This document shows, piece by piece, positions 18,354 to 27,187 of a stretch of 64,000 bases of DNA (position 1 is its first letter; each line of letters opens with the position of its first letter). Made by a program: the position numbers and the translations under genes. The notes beneath the pieces were generated by a model that did no database searches, was not told the origin of the DNA, and worked only from the letters and a program-made list of their open reading frames with translations. The stretch is from Sphingomonas pokkalii. Lineage in GTDB: Bacteria; Pseudomonadota; Alphaproteobacteria; Sphingomonadales; Sphingomonadaceae. The stretch is taken from assembly GCF_003096275.1 (NCBI RefSeq), contig NZ_QENQ01000001.1, forward strand, positions 2,104,731-2,168,730, in the 5' to 3' direction.

Positions 18354-19256
18354 GTGGCGCAAACCTACCTCCCTACCCTCAAGCAACTCCAATATCTGGT
18401 GGCGCTGAACGATGCGGGCCATTTCGGCCGCGCGGCGGAGGCGTGTTTCGTTACCCAGTCGACCCTCTCCGCCGGCATCCGGGAGCTGGAGACGCTGATC
18501 GGCGTCGTGCTGGTCGAGCGGACCCGCCGGGTCGTCCGCTTCACGCCGCTGGGCGAGCGGATCGTGGAAAAGGCGCGTCGGGTGCTGCGCGAGGCGGACG
18601 AGCTGGGCGACCTCGCCCGCGCCGCCGGCCGCCCCCTCTCGGGCGAGATGCGGATGAGCGTCATCCCCACCATCGCGCCGTTCCTGCTGCCGCGCATCCT
18701 CCCCCGCCTGCGCGAGCAATATCCCGACCTGAAGCTCTATCTGCGCGAGGAGACCAGCGGCCAGGCCTGCGAGGCGCTGAACCATGGCCGCACCGATTGC
18801 GTGCTGCTCGCCCTCCCTTTCTCCTGCGGAGATGTGGAAAGCGCGCAGTTGTTCGACGACCGGCTGTTCGTCGCCTTCCGCAACGGCGAGATGGACCCCA
18901 CGGCATCGATCCATCCCGATGCGATCGACGAGACCCGGCTGCTGATGCTCGAGGACGGACATTGCTTGAAGGACCATGCGCTGGCCGCCTGCAACCGCCC
19001 CGAACTGCGCGCCGAGGCGACGATGCTCGGCACCTCGCTGCACACCATGGTGCAGATGGTCGATAACGGGCTGGGGGTGACGATGCTGCCGGAAATGGCA
19101 GTGGATGCAGGCATCCTGGAGCATACCTCGGTCACGGCCCGCCCGCTCGATGCCGCCAACGCCTCCCGCCACATCGCGCTGGTATGGCGCAAGGCCAGCC
19201 CCCGCGAACGCGACTTCAGGCTGCTGGCGGACGTGCTGAGCGCGGCGCGGAGTTAG
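18354..19256 (+). CDS. oxyR: OxyR, peroxide-sensing LysR-type regulator
   Basis: A 300-residue LysR-family activator. The HTH is in LPTLKQLQYLVALNDAGHFG and RAAEACFVTQSTLSAGIREL. The redox pair Cys204 and Cys213 (CLKDHALAAC) matches OxyR Cys199/Cys208 in spacing. I chose the GTG at 18354 (VAQTYLPTLKQL) because OxyR proteins normally begin with this segment and AGAGAGG precedes it; an in-frame ATG at 18303 would add 17 residues. Adjacent to ahpCF, its usual target, though separated by a terminator. Confidence 0.93.
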   Translation: MAQTYLPTLKQLQYLVALNDAGHFGRAAEACFVTQSTLSAGIRELETLIGVVLVERTRRVVRFTPLGERIVEKARRVLREADELGDLARAAGRPLSGEMRMSVIPTIAPFLLPRILPRLREQYPDLKLYLREETSGQACEALNHGRTDCVLLALPFSCGDVESAQLFDDRLFVAFRNGEMDPTASIHPDAIDETRLLMLEDGHCLKDHALAACNRPELRAEATMLGTSLHTMVQMVDNGLGVTMLPEMAVDAGILEHTSVTARPLDAANASRHIALVWRKASPRERDFRLLADVLSAARS

Positions 19257-19356
19257 GGCTGCCACGCGGCAGGGGCTTGCTCGGGTTGGTGCGTGCGCTC
19301 ATCGCGCGGCGTGCCTCGCGCGGTTGCGTTCGATCACCGAGTCTGCGGTGTCCAGG

Positions 19357-19794
19357 CTATAACCAGTGTGCCGCGGCCTGCGCATCCGTGGCACGGGGTT
19401 CTACCCAGCGGGCGCCCCCGGCGAGCCATTCGCGCTTCCAGAAGGGCGCATCGGTCTTCAACCGGTCGATCAGATAGGTACACGCCTCCAGCGCCTCGCG
19501 CCGATGCGCGGCGGCGGTGCCGACGAACACGATGCGCTCGCCGGCCGTCATCCGCCCGACGCGGTGGACGATCGTTGCGCCCAGCAGGTTCCAGCGATCC
19601 ATCGCCGCCTCGGCCAGGGCGCACAGCGCCGCCTCGGTCATGCCGGGATAATGCTCGAGTTCCAGCGCCTCGACGCCGTCATCGGTGCGCACCACACCGG
19701 TGAAGGTCGCGATGCCGCCTGCCCCGCGCGCCTCCAGCGCGGCGACTTCCACGCCCAGTTCGATCGGCGCGGGATCGACCGAAACGCGAATCAT
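19357..19794 (-). CDS. moaE: MoaE, molybdopterin synthase large subunit
   Basis: A 145-residue MoaE protein. GAGGIATFTGVVR is the conserved N-terminal motif; the catalytic region contains HRVGRM, GERIVFVGTAAAHRREA and KTDAPFWKRE with the active-site lysines. With MoaD it inserts sulfur into precursor Z to form molybdopterin. The start overlaps the moaD stop, so both subunits are coupled. Confidence 0.95.
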   Translation of the reverse strand: MIRVSVDPAPIELGVEVAALEARGAGGIATFTGVVRTDDGVEALELEHYPGMTEAALCALAEAAMDRWNLLGATIVHRVGRMTAGERIVFVGTAAAHRREALEACTYLIDRLKTDAPFWKREWLAGGARWVEPRATDAQAAAHWL

Positions 19795-20048
19795 CCGCCC
19801 GTCACCGGCGGAAACAACGCCACTTCGCGCGCATTGCCCAGTTCCGCATCAAGGCCCACAAAGCGCTGGTCGATCGCCGCCCGCAACTTCGCCGGTTCGG
19901 ATAGTGCGGCTGCATGGCCATCGCTGCGCCGGGACAGCCAGTCGATCAGGTCCGCGACGTTGCGCACGACCTCGGGCGGATCGATCACCTCCTCGCCGAT
20001 GCCCACCCGCTCGCGCACCCAGGCGAAATAGAGCATCGTGATCGCCAT
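19791..20048 (-). CDS. moaD: MoaD, molybdopterin synthase sulfur carrier
   Basis: An 85-residue ubiquitin-fold protein ending in the Gly-Gly tail (VALFPPVTGG) that is thiocarboxylated and donates sulfur to MoaE. The start at 20048 (MAITMLYFAWVRERVG) is one base inside the pgsA stop; the longer upstream open frame is a shadow of pgsA. Order pgsA-moaD-moaE on the minus strand with overlaps indicates an operon. Confidence 0.92.
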   Translation of the reverse strand: MAITMLYFAWVRERVGIGEEVIDPPEVVRNVADLIDWLSRRSDGHAAALSEPAKLRAAIDQRFVGLDAELGNAREVALFPPVTGG

Positions 20049-20602
20049 CAGCTGTCCATATGGCTGAGGCCGACACGCAGATAGTCCCAGCCGGTGATCG
20101 CGGTCAGCACCGCCGCACTCCACAGCGCGACCAAGCCCACGCCCAGCACCCAGGGCCATTCAGGGACCGCGCCGGACAGGATCAGCGCGCCCAGCGACCC
20201 CAGTTGCAGCGCCGTCTTCCACTTGGCCAGCCGCGACACCGGCACGGAGACCTGCAGCCCCCCCAGGAACTCGCGCAGGCCCGATACCGCGATCTCACGC
20301 AGCAGGATCACCAGCGCGGCGATCACATGCCAATCGGCGATCACCCCCTTGCCCACCAGGATCAGGATCACCGCCGCGACCATGATCTTGTCGGCGATCG
20401 GATCAAGGAAGATGCCGAGCTTCGAGACGGTCCCCTGCGCGCGGGCGAGATAGCCGTCGAAATAATCGGTGATGCCCATGAGGCAATAGAGCGCGAAGGC
20501 GATCGCGTATCCGGGCGCCCAATGCGGCCACCACAGGAACCCTACCAGCAACGGCACGGCGAAAATCCGCGAAAGCGTGAGGATATTCGGCAACGTCAAC
20601 AT
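20048..20602 (-). CDS. pgsA: PgsA, phosphatidylglycerophosphate synthase
   Basis: A 184-residue CDP-alcohol phosphatidyltransferase. The family signature DG-x2-AR-x8-G-x3-D-x3-D is present as DGYLARAQGTVSKLGIFLDP plus IADK. About five membrane helices follow the MLTLPNILTLSRI start. It makes phosphatidylglycerophosphate from CDP-diacylglycerol and glycerol-3-phosphate. I chose the ATG at 20602; an open extension of 39 residues upstream is GC-rich non-coding sequence. Confidence 0.93.
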   Translation of the reverse strand: MLTLPNILTLSRIFAVPLLVGFLWWPHWAPGYAIAFALYCLMGITDYFDGYLARAQGTVSKLGIFLDPIADKIMVAAVILILVGKGVIADWHVIAALVILLREIAVSGLREFLGGLQVSVPVSRLAKWKTALQLGSLGALILSGAVPEWPWVLGVGLVALWSAAVLTAITGWDYLRVGLSHMDS

Positions 20603-20657
20603 CGCATCAGCCCTTAGCACTGCCGAACCGCGCGGGGGAACGTTAAAGCTCCCCGCA

Positions 20658-21458
20658 TCAGAACAATTCGTCGAGACGCAGATGGAAATCGCGCCTGGCG
20701 GGGTCGAGCGCGATGCCATAGGCGTCCAGCATAGCCTGGGCCGCGTCTTCGCCGAATTCCTTCAGGCTGTTCCACAAAATCGCCAGGTCCTGCCAGCGAT
20801 CGGCGATCCCCACCCGCCCCAGATCGATACAGCCGACCACCTCCCCGTCGACCACAAACAGATTGTCGAGCGAGAAGTCGCCATGCGTCACCACTCGATC
20901 GAACGAGGCCGGCATCGCCGCCAAGAGTTCGGCCCAGACCTGTTCGGCCGACATGCCCAGACGCGCCTCGTCGAAATCCGTCTCGTCCACCAGTCCCGCG
21001 TCGATCCGGTCCCGCGCCGCAGCCATCCGCAGGCGATGATCGGCGTTGAACGGACAGCGCTCGACCGGCACCGCGTGCAGCCGCCGCAGAAACCGCGCGA
21101 GCGCCCCCGCCAGTGCGGGCGCCGCGCCCGGATCGGCTTCGAGCAACTGACAGGCGGTCTGCCCCGGCTGGCGCCCGGTGAGCAACCAGGCCGCCTCCGC
21201 TTCCAGCACGAAGCCGTGCAGCGGCGGCACCGGCAGAAAGGGGGCCAGCCAGCGCAGCCGGGTCATCTCGTCGACCAGATCGCCGATGCACGATCCACGG
21301 CCCATCTTCAGGTACAGGTCGTCATCCGGGCGGCCGGCAGCAGCCAGACGATAAACGGCACAGCCGGATTCCCCCACCCGGTCCCGGAACCAGCGCCGTC
21401 CGCCCACCGCCAGGCTGCCCGGTACCTGAATCGCCTGTACGGCCGCTTCGCGAATCAT
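20658..21458 (-). CDS. APH(3')-like aminoglycoside phosphotransferase
   Basis: A 266-residue kinase-fold protein. All catalytic landmarks of APH(3') enzymes can be read: LYLKM with Lys51, Glu64, THGDFSLDN with Asp194 and Asn199, and CIDLGRVGIADRWQDLA with Asp212. The C-terminus LDELF, whose final Phe is conserved and functionally important in APH(3') enzymes, is also present. The family transfers phosphate from ATP to the 3'-hydroxyl of kanamycin-type drugs. It lies among housekeeping genes with matching base composition, so it looks resident rather than acquired. Whether it confers resistance or has another substrate cannot be told. Confidence 0.88.
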   Translation of the reverse strand: MIREAAVQAIQVPGSLAVGGRRWFRDRVGESGCAVYRLAAAGRPDDDLYLKMGRGSCIGDLVDEMTRLRWLAPFLPVPPLHGFVLEAEAAWLLTGRQPGQTACQLLEADPGAAPALAGALARFLRRLHAVPVERCPFNADHRLRMAAARDRIDAGLVDETDFDEARLGMSAEQVWAELLAAMPASFDRVVTHGDFSLDNLFVVDGEVVGCIDLGRVGIADRWQDLAILWNSLKEFGEDAAQAMLDAYGIALDPARRDFHLRLDELF

Positions 21459-21575
21459 GTTGCCCTCCCGTGCAGGTTCGATGATGGCCGGATTAATCGA
21501 TTGAAGCCACGCCCGCCCGCCGGTATGCCCCCCCCTTCACCGTGCGGCATACCGCAGCGAGGGAGCTTATATCGA

Positions 21576-22871
21576 ATGATCGGTGCGCTCGGGCTCATGA
21601 AGGAGCGCCGGTTCCTGCCCCTTTTCATCACGCAGTTCCTGGGAGCGTTCAACGACAACCTCTTCAAGAACGCGATGATCTTTTTTGCGACCTACCAGAT
21701 TTTCAATTCGGTGGAGCAGGAAACCCAGTTCAGCGCGATCGCCACGGGCATCTTCATCCTGCCCTTCTTCCTGTTTTCCGCGCTGGGCGGCCAGTTGGCC
21801 GATACACATGACAAAGCGCGGATCATGCGGATCATCAAGGCAGCCGAAGTGGCGATCATGCTGGTCGGCGCCACCGGCATCTTTCTGAAGAGCCTGCCGC
21901 TGATGCTCGTCGCGCTGGTGGGAATGGGGGTGCACTCCACCTTCTTCGGCCCGATCAAATACGCCATTCTGCCCCAGCACCTCGCCGAAGACGACGTGCT
22001 GGGCGGCACCGGCATGATCGAAGCGGGCACCTATATCGCGATCCTGTTCGGCACGATCGCCGGCGGCCTGCTCAGCGCCCATGCCGCAGCCTTCGCGGTC
22101 GTCGCCATCGCCATCGTCGGCTGGGTGGCCTCGCTCCAGATCCCGCCTGCGCCGCCGCTCACGCACCTGGAGATCGATTTCAACATCTTCCGTGCCTCGG
22201 CACGATTGATTTCGGTGACCATGCACATTCGCCGGCTGTTCCTGGCGATCATCTCGATCAGCGTGTTCTGGTCGATCGCCGCGGTGCTGGGCGTATTGTT
22301 CCCGCCGCTGGTCAAGAACGTGTTCCATGCCCAGAAGGACGTGGCGAGCGTATTCCTCGGCATCTTCTCGATCGGCATCGCGCTTGGCTCCGTGATCATC
22401 AACAAGCTGCTGAAGGGCAATGTTTCGGCGCGTTATTGCGTGCCGTCGGTACTCGCGATGGCGGTCTTCGTCGTCGATTTCCACTTCGCCGCCAAATATT
22501 GGCCGGTCCATGAAGGCCCGTTGCTCAAGACCCTCGATTTCGTACGCATGCCCGCCGCGTGGCACGCGCTCGGCGATCTGGCGATGATCGCGATCACCGG
22601 CGGCATGTTCGTGGTGCCGCTCTATGCCTTCCTCACCACCACCGTCGAGAAGTCGCAGACCGCACGCACCGTTGCTGCCAACAATGTGGTCAATTCGGGT
22701 GCGATGGTGCTCGGCTCGGTCGGCATTTTCGGCTTCACCCGGATTCCCGGCGTGCGGGTTGAAGACGCGCTGTGGGTAGTCGTAGCACTCGCACTGGCCT
22801 CCGCCGCCTGCGCCCGGAGGCTCCATAAGGAAGGTGATGTGCCGCGCCGGGGCGATCGCCCGGACGCGTGA
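21576..22871 (+). CDS. MFS transporter, LplT-like
   Basis: A 431-residue major facilitator with about 12 helices. The N-terminus FLPLFITQFLGAFNDNLFKN is the hallmark of the lysophospholipid flippase LplT and of the MFS half of LplT-Aas fusions. GRLADTHDK-like loop GGQLADTHDKARIMR is the MFS A-loop. The ATG at 21576 follows GAGGGAG; the open frame further upstream is a shadow. No fused acyltransferase/acyl-ACP synthetase domain is present and none is adjacent. It may take part in lysophospholipid re-entry. Substrate is inferred only from the N-terminal motif. Confidence 0.8.
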   Translation: MIGALGLMKERRFLPLFITQFLGAFNDNLFKNAMIFFATYQIFNSVEQETQFSAIATGIFILPFFLFSALGGQLADTHDKARIMRIIKAAEVAIMLVGATGIFLKSLPLMLVALVGMGVHSTFFGPIKYAILPQHLAEDDVLGGTGMIEAGTYIAILFGTIAGGLLSAHAAAFAVVAIAIVGWVASLQIPPAPPLTHLEIDFNIFRASARLISVTMHIRRLFLAIISISVFWSIAAVLGVLFPPLVKNVFHAQKDVASVFLGIFSIGIALGSVIINKLLKGNVSARYCVPSVLAMAVFVVDFHFAAKYWPVHEGPLLKTLDFVRMPAAWHALGDLAMIAITGGMFVVPLYAFLTTTVEKSQTARTVAANNVVNSGAMVLGSVGIFGFTRIPGVRVEDALWVVVALALASAACARRLHKEGDVPRRGDRPDA

Positions 22872-22883
22872 TCCGCGCGGGGA

Positions 22884-23048
22884 CTACAGCAGGAAGCTGT
22901 AGAAACAGACAAAGAATGCCGCGAAGCTAAGCAGGAAGAGCCGCACGTCGCCATCATCCTCGGCCTTGCGCCGGCGGGCGATGGTCGCCCGCATCTGCCG
23001 ACGGAACGCATGGGGCGAAGCTTCGCGGACGGTGCGGATATGCTGCAT
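22884..23048 (-). CDS. 54-residue single-helix membrane microprotein
   Basis: A short open frame that reads MQHIRTVREASPHAFRRQ at the start, a basic/acidic middle (ARRRKAEDDGD) and a C-terminal hydrophobic helix (VRLFLLSFAAFFVCFYSFLL) ending at the stop. The pattern (amphipathic basic half plus one membrane anchor) suggests a genuine tail-anchored inner-membrane protein. It converges with the MFS gene, with 12 bases between stops. There is no strong ribosome site. No family assigned; small size and weak start lower confidence. Confidence 0.55.
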   Translation of the reverse strand: MQHIRTVREASPHAFRRQMRATIARRRKAEDDGDVRLFLLSFAAFFVCFYSFLL

Positions 23049-23124
23049 CCGGCAAGGTTAACCCGCCGTTTAGGATTTCGCCCGCAGCAACTAAGGTTAA
23101 CACCGTCCCCTGGCGGGACGGGCC

Positions 23125-24135
23125 TTATGGCGTGGGTGCCGGCCCCGTCGTCGCCCGCACCTTCAGTTCGTGCTCCAGCGTCAGTTGCTGCACCACCGCC
23201 TTGCCCGAAAGCATCAGATCGGCTGCGGCATAGGCCAGCTGTCGTACCGGCTGGCGAATCGTCGTGAGCGGCGGCCAAACCGCGCGGGCAAGATCGCTGT
23301 CATCGAAGCCGGCGATCGAAAGCGCTTCGGGCACCGCGATATCGGCTTCATGCGCAGCGGCAAGCGCGCCGGCCGCCATATCGTCATTGCCGGCGAAGAT
23401 CGCGGTCGGCCGCGGCGTGCGGACAAACAGCGCCTTGGCTGCGGCGCCGCCCGAGGCAAAGCTATAGTCCCCGGCGATGACCAGTGACGGATCGAAGGCG
23501 ATGCCGTGCGCCTCCAGCTCCTGCCGATAGCCCGCCATGCGATCCTTCGACGACACATGGCTTTCCGGCCCCGAAACGAAGGCGATCGCCCGGTGTCCCA
23601 GATCGATCAGATGTCGCGTGATCTCCCGCGCGGCGGCGACGTCGTCCATCGCGGTGGCCAGCCCGTGATTCTTGCGCAAGCCCGGCGCGATGCGAACATA
23701 GGGCAGCTTGCGCTTGTCCAGGGCATCGATCAGTTCGGGCATCTCGGTGAGCGGCGGAGACAGGATCAAGCCATCCAGATGGGCTTCGTCCACCAGCGCC
23801 AGCACGTCCTGCACAAGATGCCGCGCGGTCGTATCGACCGGCTGCATCAACAGGCGATAGCCCAGCTCGCCGCAACGCTCCATCGCCCCCGCCTGGATGT
23901 GGAAGACATAATAGGGGCTGGGATTGTCGTAGAGCAGCGCCACCTGGAACGAGCGCCGTCCGGCAAGGATCCGTGCGGCATGGCTTGGCCGGAAGTTGAG
24001 CTGGGCAACGACCTCTTCCACCCGCCGCCTGGTTTCTTCGCTGACATGCTTTTCGTTGTTCAGCACGCGGGAAACCGTCTTGAACGAAACGCCGGCGATC
24101 TTCGAGACTTCCTTGATCGTCGGGCGTGTCGTCAT
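23125..24135 (-). CDS. LacI-family transcriptional regulator
   Basis: A 336-residue regulator with an N-terminal LacI HTH (TIKEVSKIAGVSFKTVSRVL, then NNEKHVSEETRRRV) and a periplasmic-binding-protein-like effector domain (from VALLYDNPSPYY to about residue 320; GLILSPP, FVSGPE, AIFAGNDDMAAGAL). I chose the ATG at 24135 because GGGGAG is 5 bases upstream. No sugar-utilisation genes adjoin it, so the effector and targets are unknown; LacI regulators in this group commonly respond to sugars. Confidence 0.9.
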   Translation of the reverse strand: MTTRPTIKEVSKIAGVSFKTVSRVLNNEKHVSEETRRRVEEVVAQLNFRPSHAARILAGRRSFQVALLYDNPSPYYVFHIQAGAMERCGELGYRLLMQPVDTTARHLVQDVLALVDEAHLDGLILSPPLTEMPELIDALDKRKLPYVRIAPGLRKNHGLATAMDDVAAAREITRHLIDLGHRAIAFVSGPESHVSSKDRMAGYRQELEAHGIAFDPSLVIAGDYSFASGGAAAKALFVRTPRPTAIFAGNDDMAAGALAAAHEADIAVPEALSIAGFDDSDLARAVWPPLTTIRQPVRQLAYAAADLMLSGKAVVQQLTLEHELKVRATTGPAPTP

Positions 24136-24240
24136 CGGGCTCCCCACTGCACATCATCGTTCCGGCATGAAAACATGCGCGTTAACCGGCTTGTAGCGCG
24201 CACGCTTCCGCAATGCACTGACTTTGGTGAAAGCGAATTC

Positions 24241-26484
24241 TCAGCGTTTACGCCCTTGATGGCGGATATTGGCCGGGCGGCCACGGCGGTGCAACACGCG
24301 CTTGGGCGCGCCCTTCCCCGGCCTTCCGGTGCGCGGAGGGCCGCCGCCGGCCCCCTTCCCCTCCGGCAGTTCGAACCGCAGCGCACCGGAAACCGGGTTG
24401 GCCTCCACCAGCCGCAGTTCCAGCCGCTGGCCGAGCGCGAATTCGTCGCCGCTATGCTCGCCTACCAGCCGCTTGCCGGCTTCATCATAGTGGAAATACT
24501 CGCTGCCCAGGTCGCGCACGGAAACCAGCCCATCGCCCCCAACGCCCTCCACGGTGGCGAAGAAGCCGAAATTCTGCACTCCCGTGATCCGCGCTTCCAG
24601 CACTTCGCCGACATGGGTGGCGAGATAGGCCGCGACATAGCGGTCGATCGTCTCCCGCTCCGCCTCCATGGCGCGGCGCTCGAGCTTGCTGATCGCCTCG
24701 CCGATCCGGTCCATCGATCCGGATTCCTCCGGCGTCAGCCCGCCCGGCCCGAGCCGATAGGCCTCGACCAGCGCGCGGTGCACCACCAGATCCGAATAGC
24801 GACGGATGGGGGATGTGAAATGCGCATAGGAACCCAGCGCCAGCCCGAAATGGCCGACATTCTCCGGGCCGTAATAGGCCTGGGTCTGGGTACGCAGCAC
24901 CTGCTCCATCACCTGGGGGCGGAAATCCTCTTCGCCCACCTGATCGAGGATGCGGTTGAACGTCGCCGGACGGATCACCTGGCCCAGCGCGAATTCCATG
25001 CCGAAGGTCTTCAGATATTCCTTCAGCGCTACCAGCTTCTCGCGCGCCGGCGGCTCGTGGATGCGGTACATCACCGGCATCTTCTTCGCCTCCAGCGCCT
25101 TGGCGGCGGCGACATTGGCGGCGATCATATATTCTTCGATCAGCTTGTGCGCATCGAGCCGCTCGCGCGGCGCGACGGACAGGATACGCCCCTTCTCGTC
25201 GAGCACGATCCGCCGCTCGGGCAAGTCGAGGTCGAGCGGCTCGCGCTTCTCCCGCGCGGCCGCCAGTGCCGCCCAGCACGCCCAGAGCGGACGCAGGGCG
25301 GTTTCGGTGAGTGCATTCTCCAGCGTGCCGTCGATCGCCGCCTGCGCATCCTCATAGGCGATGTTCGCAACCAGCCGCACCACGGCCCGCGTGAACCGCC
25401 AACTCTTCAGCGCGCCGCCCTTCGTCACCTGCAGGTGACAGGCCAGTGCCGCGCGATCCACGCCTTCCTTCAGCGAGCACACGTCCGCAGACAGCACCTC
25501 GGGCAGCATCGGCACGACGCGATCGGGGAAGTACACCGAATTGCCCCGCTTGCGCGCCTCGCGGTCCAGCTCCGAACCGGGCCGGACATAGAAGGAGACG
25601 TCGGCGATCGCCACGATCGCCTTCCACCCGCCTTCGTTCGTGGGATCGTCGTCCGGCGTCGCCCAGACGGCATCGTCATGGTCGCGCGCATCGGCGGGGT
25701 CGATCGCAACGATCGGCAGGTGGCGCAGATCCTCGCGCCCCTCGCCCAGCGGCTGCCCGGCGACGCGTTCGGCTTCTTCCAGCAGTTCCTCCGAGAACAT
25801 ATTGGGAATGCCGTGGCGATGGATCGCGATCAGCGAGAAGCTGCGCGGCGCGAACGGATCGCCCAGGCGCTCGACAACCTTGGCCGTGATCCTCGGCGGC
25901 CGGCCGGTCTTCTCCGCCAGCACCAGATCGCCCGCTTCGGCACCCGCGGCGTCCGAAACCGGCCAGTCGCGCCGTTCCTTCTTCTCCACGCCCTGCAGCC
26001 ACATCCGGCCGCCCTCTTCGTGGAGTACGCCGAGCATCAGTTCCTCGCCGCGCGCGAGCTTCTTCATCGGATGCGCGATCCAGCCGTTGCCGGCCTCTTC
26101 GGTGCGGGCGAGGATGCGATCCCCGACCCCCAGCGCCGAACGCTTGCCGCGGGCCTCGCGCACGCGCAGCCGCGGCGCCGGCACATGTTCCGCCTCCCAG
26201 CGCTCCGGCACCGCCCACACGGTATCGCCATCGGCATCGGTGACGCGCAGCACGGTCACCTTGGGCAGCCCGCCCATCTTGTGGAAGGCCCGCCCCGGGG
26301 CGATGTCGATCAGCCCCTCATCGGTCATGTCCTTGAGCAGCGCCTTGAGCAGGATCTTGTCCTGCGCGCTCAGCCCGAACGCCCGCGCGATCTCGCGCTT
26401 GCCGGCGGGCGTGTCGGACGATGCGATGAAATCGAGAATCTGCTGCCGCGTCGGCAGCCCTGCTTTTGTTCTGTTCTTGGCCAT
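24241..26484 (-). CDS. rnr: Ribonuclease R
   Basis: A 747-residue exoribonuclease of the RNB family. Order: N-terminal HTH-like/cold-shock region (residues about 1-230), RNB catalytic domain with DPADARDHDDAVW (about residues 260-275, metal-binding aspartates), and a C-terminal S1 domain (about residues 610-690, EARITGVQNFGFFATVEGVG) followed by a basic Gly/Arg/Lys tail. It degrades structured RNA 3' to 5'. Start at 26484 (MAKNRTKAGLPTRQQ); upstream in-frame extension is rejected because it lacks similarity and a ribosome site. Confidence 0.95.
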   Translation of the reverse strand: MAKNRTKAGLPTRQQILDFIASSDTPAGKREIARAFGLSAQDKILLKALLKDMTDEGLIDIAPGRAFHKMGGLPKVTVLRVTDADGDTVWAVPERWEAEHVPAPRLRVREARGKRSALGVGDRILARTEEAGNGWIAHPMKKLARGEELMLGVLHEEGGRMWLQGVEKKERRDWPVSDAAGAEAGDLVLAEKTGRPPRITAKVVERLGDPFAPRSFSLIAIHRHGIPNMFSEELLEEAERVAGQPLGEGREDLRHLPIVAIDPADARDHDDAVWATPDDDPTNEGGWKAIVAIADVSFYVRPGSELDREARKRGNSVYFPDRVVPMLPEVLSADVCSLKEGVDRAALACHLQVTKGGALKSWRFTRAVVRLVANIAYEDAQAAIDGTLENALTETALRPLWACWAALAAAREKREPLDLDLPERRIVLDEKGRILSVAPRERLDAHKLIEEYMIAANVAAAKALEAKKMPVMYRIHEPPAREKLVALKEYLKTFGMEFALGQVIRPATFNRILDQVGEEDFRPQVMEQVLRTQTQAYYGPENVGHFGLALGSYAHFTSPIRRYSDLVVHRALVEAYRLGPGGLTPEESGSMDRIGEAISKLERRAMEAERETIDRYVAAYLATHVGEVLEARITGVQNFGFFATVEGVGGDGLVSVRDLGSEYFHYDEAGKRLVGEHSGDEFALGQRLELRLVEANPVSGALRFELPEGKGAGGGPPRTGRPGKGAPKRVLHRRGRPANIRHQGRKR

Positions 26485-26524
26485 TGACCCCCAGCATAGA
26501 GCCTCGGGCCAGACAAACCAATCG

Positions 26525-27145
26525 CTATCCGGCCGCCGCCGCGCGCTCGAAGGCCGCCGCATTCTCCACCGTCGGCTCCAAGGCGAAGTCCGGCACGTGC
26601 GCGCAGATCCGCGCCAGCGCCGCTCGATCGAGTTCCCACCAGCGGGTCCGCTCCAGCGCCTCGATCACGTCCGGCGCGAAGCGATAGCGGATCAGCTTCG
26701 CCGGATTGCCCGCAACGATCGCATAGGGAGCAACGTCGCGCGTCACCACGGCACCGGCTCCGATCACCGCGCCGCGCCCGATCCGCTTGCAGCCAGGGGT
26801 GATGATCGCCTGATGGCCGATCCACACATCATCCTCGACGATCGTCGGCTGCGCCACCACGCGATCATGGTCGATCACCCCCCGTGCCTTCAGATAGAAG
26901 ATCGGATGGGTCGACAATGCCTGCATCGGATGGTTGGCGGAAATGATCAGCGCCGATCCCGCGAACGAGCAATAGCGCCCGATCCGCGTCCCCGGCGGAA
27001 TGCGCCAGCGGTCGAACGCGCCATAGCTGTAATCGCCGATCTCGATCCGATAGAGCCTGCGGAAGCGGCGGCGGAGCAGTTCGCTTTCCTCATGGTTGCG
27101 TACCAGCTTCACCAATAGCCGGTCGATCGTGCTCTGTATTCCCAT
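26525..27145 (-). CDS. Hexapeptide acetyltransferase, CatB/XAT-like
   Basis: A 206-residue left-handed beta-helix acetyltransferase. The XAT signature is visible: GRYCSFAGSALIISANHPM (active-site His in NHP), then VEDDVWIGHQAIITPG and IGAGAVVTRDVAPYAIVAGN. Such enzymes acetylate sugars or drugs from acetyl-CoA. It follows the oxygenase gene by 42 bases in the same direction and probably shares its transcript. A role in modifying a glycosylated metabolite, together with the upstream glycosyltransferase, is inference. Confidence 0.85.
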   Translation of the reverse strand: MGIQSTIDRLLVKLVRNHEESELLRRRFRRLYRIEIGDYSYGAFDRWRIPPGTRIGRYCSFAGSALIISANHPMQALSTHPIFYLKARGVIDHDRVVAQPTIVEDDVWIGHQAIITPGCKRIGRGAVIGAGAVVTRDVAPYAIVAGNPAKLIRYRFAPDVIEALERTRWWELDRAALARICAHVPDFALEPTVENAAAFERAAAAG

Positions 27146-27187
27146 CGCGTACTCCCAAGCCTCCCCTGGCCCGAAGGCCGCATCCGA

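Noticed and set aside
23506..26487. A 993-codon open frame on the plus strand across the LacI gene and rnr
   Set aside because: The composition is Arg/Gln/His/Leu-rich with no motif, it spans two genuine minus-strand genes, and long antisense frames are common at this GC content.
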